Source: Hydractinia symbiolongicarpus
Taxonomy: Eukaryota > Cnidaria > Hydrozoa > Anthoathecata > Hydractiniidae
Direction: 5' to 3'
NCBI RefSeq assembly: GCF_029227915.1
Contig: NC_079876.1
Location: forward strand, 18,788,001 to 18,852,000
DNA length: 64,000 bases
A program made the translations under genes and the position numbers. Of the stretch, positions 60,499 through 64,000 are shown one piece after another (position 1 is the first letter of the stretch; each line of letters opens with the position of its first letter). The notes beneath the pieces are model-generated. The model made no database searches. It saw nothing but the letters and a program-made list of their open reading frames with translations, and was not told the origin of the DNA.

Positions 60499-60701
60499 AT
60501 CACACTCTTAGTATTCTCTGACTTAAGCTCGTTTTTATTTTCATCTAGTTCCCCCTTCTCCAAACATGATTTCTTGTGGCCATTCTTCCAATGTTGTACT
60601 TGACATTCACGAGAGCAGTAAAACGCATTTTTGCAACGCACGCAACGCTTCGAACCTTCCTTTATTTGACAGTTTAAACACGATGTAAAATTCGCTGCCA
60701 T
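60499..60701 (-). CDS. Exon 1 of the double MYND gene
   Basis: 67 codons plus two bases, from ATG at 60701 to GTGAT|GTAAGT. It begins MAANFTSCLNC and includes RCVRCKNAFYCSRECQ and HWKNGHKKSC, a complete eight-ligand MYND finger. An acidic linker (ENKNELKSENTK) follows. If splicing fails, the next codon is TAA, so an unspliced message would give a 68-residue finger alone. Confidence 0.8.
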
Positions 60702-61079
60702 CGATTATGAATTCTAAATCTAAAGTTTGTTTGTGTTATTCCTACAAACCTTATAAGCAATTGTCACTAGTGTTTAATAAATTAAAACTTTTTTTTAGAT
60801 GACACTCTCTTTGAACACGGTGTAAAATTATTTTGAACGGATTTACAATGTCCTATTAGAAAAATAAGCTTCTCCTTTTTCAATAAGCAAACTTTTTTTT
60901 TAAATTTTTTAGAAACGTACTGACTAAACAGACAAAAGTATTAAAACTTAAAGAAGACAGTAATATAAATTTGTCAAAAACTTTATACAACATACCTTTG
61001 CTTTCTATGTCAACGAAATATAAAAACTTTCTTTAAAACGTACTGAATCATAACATACCGCAAAGCAATCGACTGTTAC

Positions 61080-61417
61080 GGTCGGTTTCCACTAGCCGTC
61101 TGATTGGTGGTAACTGCTATACGTACGTTAAACGTCTCACTTACGAGCCCATCTCTGTAATACCTGCCAACGTTCACAGAAGAAACATTTTAGAGCTAAA
61201 TCTTTTTTTTTTTTGCATTGTATGCAAAAGTAGAAAAAATAAATGTCAAATAAAAGCCGCCTAAACGCCTAAAAAATATTAAAAATATTTGATTTAAATT
61301 CGTGTCTGTGGCATGTAATAAGCGTTTTTATCTCGCTGAAGATACATTTACTTTCTTACTAGGCGCTTAAAAATCGTGCAAGTTAAAAGCCGATTAGTAG
61401 CCTAGTGGAAACCGACC
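61080..61417. mobile_element. Small TIR element (MITE)
   Basis: A perfect 16 bp terminal inverted repeat, GGTCGGTTTCCACTAG at 61080-61095 and its inverse at 61402-61417. Interior without coding content. No clear target-site duplication, so the superfamily is left open. Confidence 0.5.
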
Positions 61418-61817
61418 TTAAATGAGTCATGTGTTTGCATTCAAGAATTCTGAGAATGTTAAAAATAACCTTTAGGTCATTAACCAAGACAAAGAAAGAT
61501 ATTTCTTTACAGGAATCTGTCTAAACTTGTGAAGTTGAGGTACACGTCAGAAGCAATTTTTTAAAACAACTATTTGATATAGCATTAGAAAAAACTATTT
61601 CCACAATGGTTGTAAGTAAAAGCTTGTCTGTTTCACCTGATCAATAATATATAGGTTAATCAATGGGTTCAACAGAAGGGAAAATAAAAAGTTTGCCAAA
61701 TCAGAGCAAATTTTCTTCTGGTATTTAAAATTTTTTCCTTAAACGGTTCGGGTAGATAAACATGCCTCAGCATGACTTACCGATTTTTCATCATTTCAAA
61801 AACACAAGTATATCCTG

Positions 61818-61870
61818 TTTACATTATTTTGTTTACCTTATCTGCGCCAAGGTAAACAAAATAATGTAAA
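61818..61870. repeat. Perfect 22 bp inverted repeat, 9 nt loop
   Basis: Arms at 61818-61839 and 61849-61870 (TTTACATTATTTTGTTTACC-TT and inverse) around ATCTGCGCC. Confidence 0.9.
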
Positions 61871-62884
61871 GACATATACGAGTCATTTCATTAAATTTTC
61901 CATTAAAAAACACACACACACGCACACGCACACAACAAGGATTACACAATACCAATCTTGACACCAACTGGTTTCGCCCATTAATCAAAGGCCGTCAAAA
62001 TATATATACTGCATATATATTTTTATTGTTCATCTTGCTTCACAAACCAATTATATTGTTGAAGAATTTTTGGTGCGTGCATTTTCATTTTTACAAAAGG
62101 CTGATTCAATTATGTAATAATACATTTTGTAGTATATATTTTGTTTTGAACCGTATTAGTTAAACCTTAAATCGTCTTGGGTCATGGGGCAAGATGAGAC
62201 CAACCACACCTTTTAGTCGCCTCCTTCAATAATAAATTTCAGATACTAGATTTTACTTCATGATGATACAGGAAGGAGGTTTAACTATTAGATTTAAGAG
62301 AGAGAAAAAAATTGTAAATAGTTGGCTACGCTTTATAAACCACATGTAACGCAAAAGAAAACGGTGAAAGTAACGAAAATTGTGACGAAGGAGATAATAG
62401 TGGTGCCGTCGCATCTAGTAATGAATTCTTAACTTCGCCATCTCATGTTTGTAAGTTTTGTTTCCTTTTTACTGGCAAACCTGAAAGTTTGGAGAGAACG
62501 TTGCCACAACATTCCAGGAAATGGTGAAGAAATAAATAATCGCAATTTAATCTTAGTCATATGAGTTTTTTAGTAACGTCGGTCAGGTTGAACTAAAAAC
62601 ATTGGCGTAAGCGCTACGGCATTTTGCTGTTTAAAACTTTTACTAACAGAACAAGGTACACTTATAAACTTGGGCTACCAGTATTTGAAATTGACGATTT
62701 ATAATCCACAGTCAGCTAGAGAAGAGTATCTACAACAAATTCAGTAGAGCAAGATGCACAGCAAGCACAAAGTATATGATTTTCTGAGAAAGATGATTCT
62801 CCTTGCAAATGGAACGTCTATGCAGTGAGCAGAATGTGGGAAAATATCCATGGGAAGAGTTATCATATACATTTAGGGTAAGTT

Positions 62885-63660
62885 TACAAGCTATATAGAC
62901 AGCCTAAATAATAAGTAAGCTAATACCGTGCCAGTGATTCCCACTCAAATCACACTCGCATGGGTTTACAGGTAAGCTAATACCGTGCCAGTGACCCTCA
63001 CTCTAATCACGCTTACATAGGTTTACAGATAAGCTAATGCCGTGCCAGTGACCCTAACTCAACTCACTAATAATACCCTAATACCCTGCCAATGACCCTC
63101 ACTCCAATCACACTTGCATATGGGTTTACAGGTAAGCTAATACCGTGCTAGTGACCCTCTATTGAAATTGCATGGGTTGACAGGTAAACTAATACCGTGC
63201 CAGTGACCCTCACTCCAATCACACTTGCATGGGTTTACAGGTAAGCTAATACCGTGCCAGTGACCCTCACTATAATCACACTCGCATGGGTTTACAGGTA
63301 AGCTAATACCGTGCCAGTGACACTCACTCTAATCACACTTGAATGGGTTTAAATGCAAAATAACATGTCGGCAAAATTAAAATGTCGCAAAATTTAATCA
63401 CACTCGCATGGGTTTACAGGTAAGTTAATACCGTGCCAGAGACCCTCACTCTAAGCACACTCGCATGGGTTTACAGGTAAGCTAATACCGTGCCAGTGAC
63501 ACTCACTCTATCACACTCGCATGGGTTTACAGGTAAGTTAATACCGTGCCATTGACCCTCACTCTAATCACACCTGCATGTGTTTACAGGTAAACTAATA
63601 CAATGCCAGTGACCCTCACTCTAATCACACTTGAATGGGTTTAAATGCAAAATAATACGA
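62885..63660. repeat. Minisatellite, ~57 bp unit, about 11-12 copies
   Basis: The unit runs TAAGCTAATACCGTGCCAGT, GACCCTCACTCTAATCACAC, then TYGCATGGGTTTACAGG. Two copies end instead in GAATGGGTTTAAATGCAAAA, giving a higher-order pattern, and diverged units continue to ~63830. Confidence 0.9.
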
Positions 63661-64000
63661 CCAAAAAATGAAAATGTCGCAAATTTTCCTGTAATAAATA
63701 CCGTGTTAGTTAGCCTGCAACCCCACTAGAATTGGTTTAAATGCAAAATAATGCTACCATAAAATTAAAATGCCGCAAAATTTTTCTGCAATAAATACCG
63801 TACCAGTTACCCTTTAATCACACTTGTATGGGTTATCTTTCACAGCTTGAAATTTGCACATGCCTATTACTGACAATGGTAATGGTAATGGTAAATGGGT
63901 AACCTTCACTCCTTTGCAGGATTCTTTTACGAACTTCTTCTTCTTTCAGAACATCATTAAAGTTGTGAAAATAATAATTTTATTTTTAAACTCTACAATA

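Larger units (their letters stand above)
57171..60701 (-). pseudogene. Double MYND zinc-finger gene interrupted by an in-frame TAA
   Basis: Exon 1 (60499-60701) and exon 2 (58935 down) join as AT|G with GTAAGT and ttttag borders. Exon 1 holds a full MYND finger with C8, C11, C20, C23, C29, C33, H42 and C46. Exon 2 starts with a second full finger (CYGC, CSCC, YCSRACQ, HHKQAC). About 540 residues follow that resemble the DUF4470-type region often attached to MYND fingers (FGRKYVFIGYVDLSQLLFSI, CVARSLIVYEMM). At 57633-57635 a TAA interrupts the frame after 501 codons. The very next codons continue the same frame for 153 more (HIDWNNVADYIRKESF to a final TAA at 57171), and that part still looks conserved. 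Possible explanations are a recent nonsense mutation, a polymorphism, a base error, or a shorter protein with a fossil tail. MYND fingers bind proline-rich peptides; this gene's role is unknown. Confidence 0.75.

Overview
The window is an AT-rich, intron-containing animal genomic segment. Every gene I can support lies on the minus strand, so transcription runs from high to low coordinates. The invertebrate-type gene content (an expanded NIDO-domain array, a cGAS/Mab-21-like gene, a double MYND-finger gene), a CR1/L2-like LINE and HINE/Helentron-like repeats fit a cnidarian, perhaps a hydrozoan. That placement is inference; nothing here fixes the species.

Layout. (1) 268-29187: eleven tandem two-exon modules, each coding for one NIDO (nidogen-like extracellular) unit. 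All 22 exons are open and all begin and end in matching phase: exon A runs phase 1 to 0, exon B runs 0 to 1. The array therefore reads as one huge poly-NIDO gene of at least 2,232 codons. Its 3' end lies beyond base 1 and its signal-peptide exon was not found. (2) 29188-36849: no recognisable coding exon; it should hold the 5' end of the NIDO gene and the last exon(s) of the next gene. (3) 36850-48263: four phase-compatible exons of a cGAS-like receptor / Mab-21 family nucleotidyltransferase, with all three catalytic acidic residues present. Its 5.5 kb first intron carries a dead CR1/L2-like LINE whose last ~1 kb is inverted. (4) 48264-57170: mostly repeats (two abutting HINE-like elements at 49.7-52.6 kb, other interspersed repeats) and two weak candidate exons. 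(5) 57171-60701: a gene with two MYND zinc fingers, broken by one in-frame TAA about three quarters of the way through. (6) 60702-64000: a small TIR element, a perfect inverted repeat and a ~57 bp minisatellite.

Transposons sit inside the introns of the NIDO gene: two TTAA-flanked piggyBac-like MITEs with poly-G ends, one TA-flanked Tc1/mariner-like element with long TACTCG-rich terminal repeats, a HINE-like pair and a SINE-like repeat. The exons themselves are undamaged.

The two most notable systems are the symmetric-exon poly-NIDO gene, probably an extracellular or surface protein, and the adjacent cGLR, probably a cytosolic nucleic-acid sensor making a nucleotide second messenger. Nothing in the sequence shows that they work together; they only share strand and neighbourhood.
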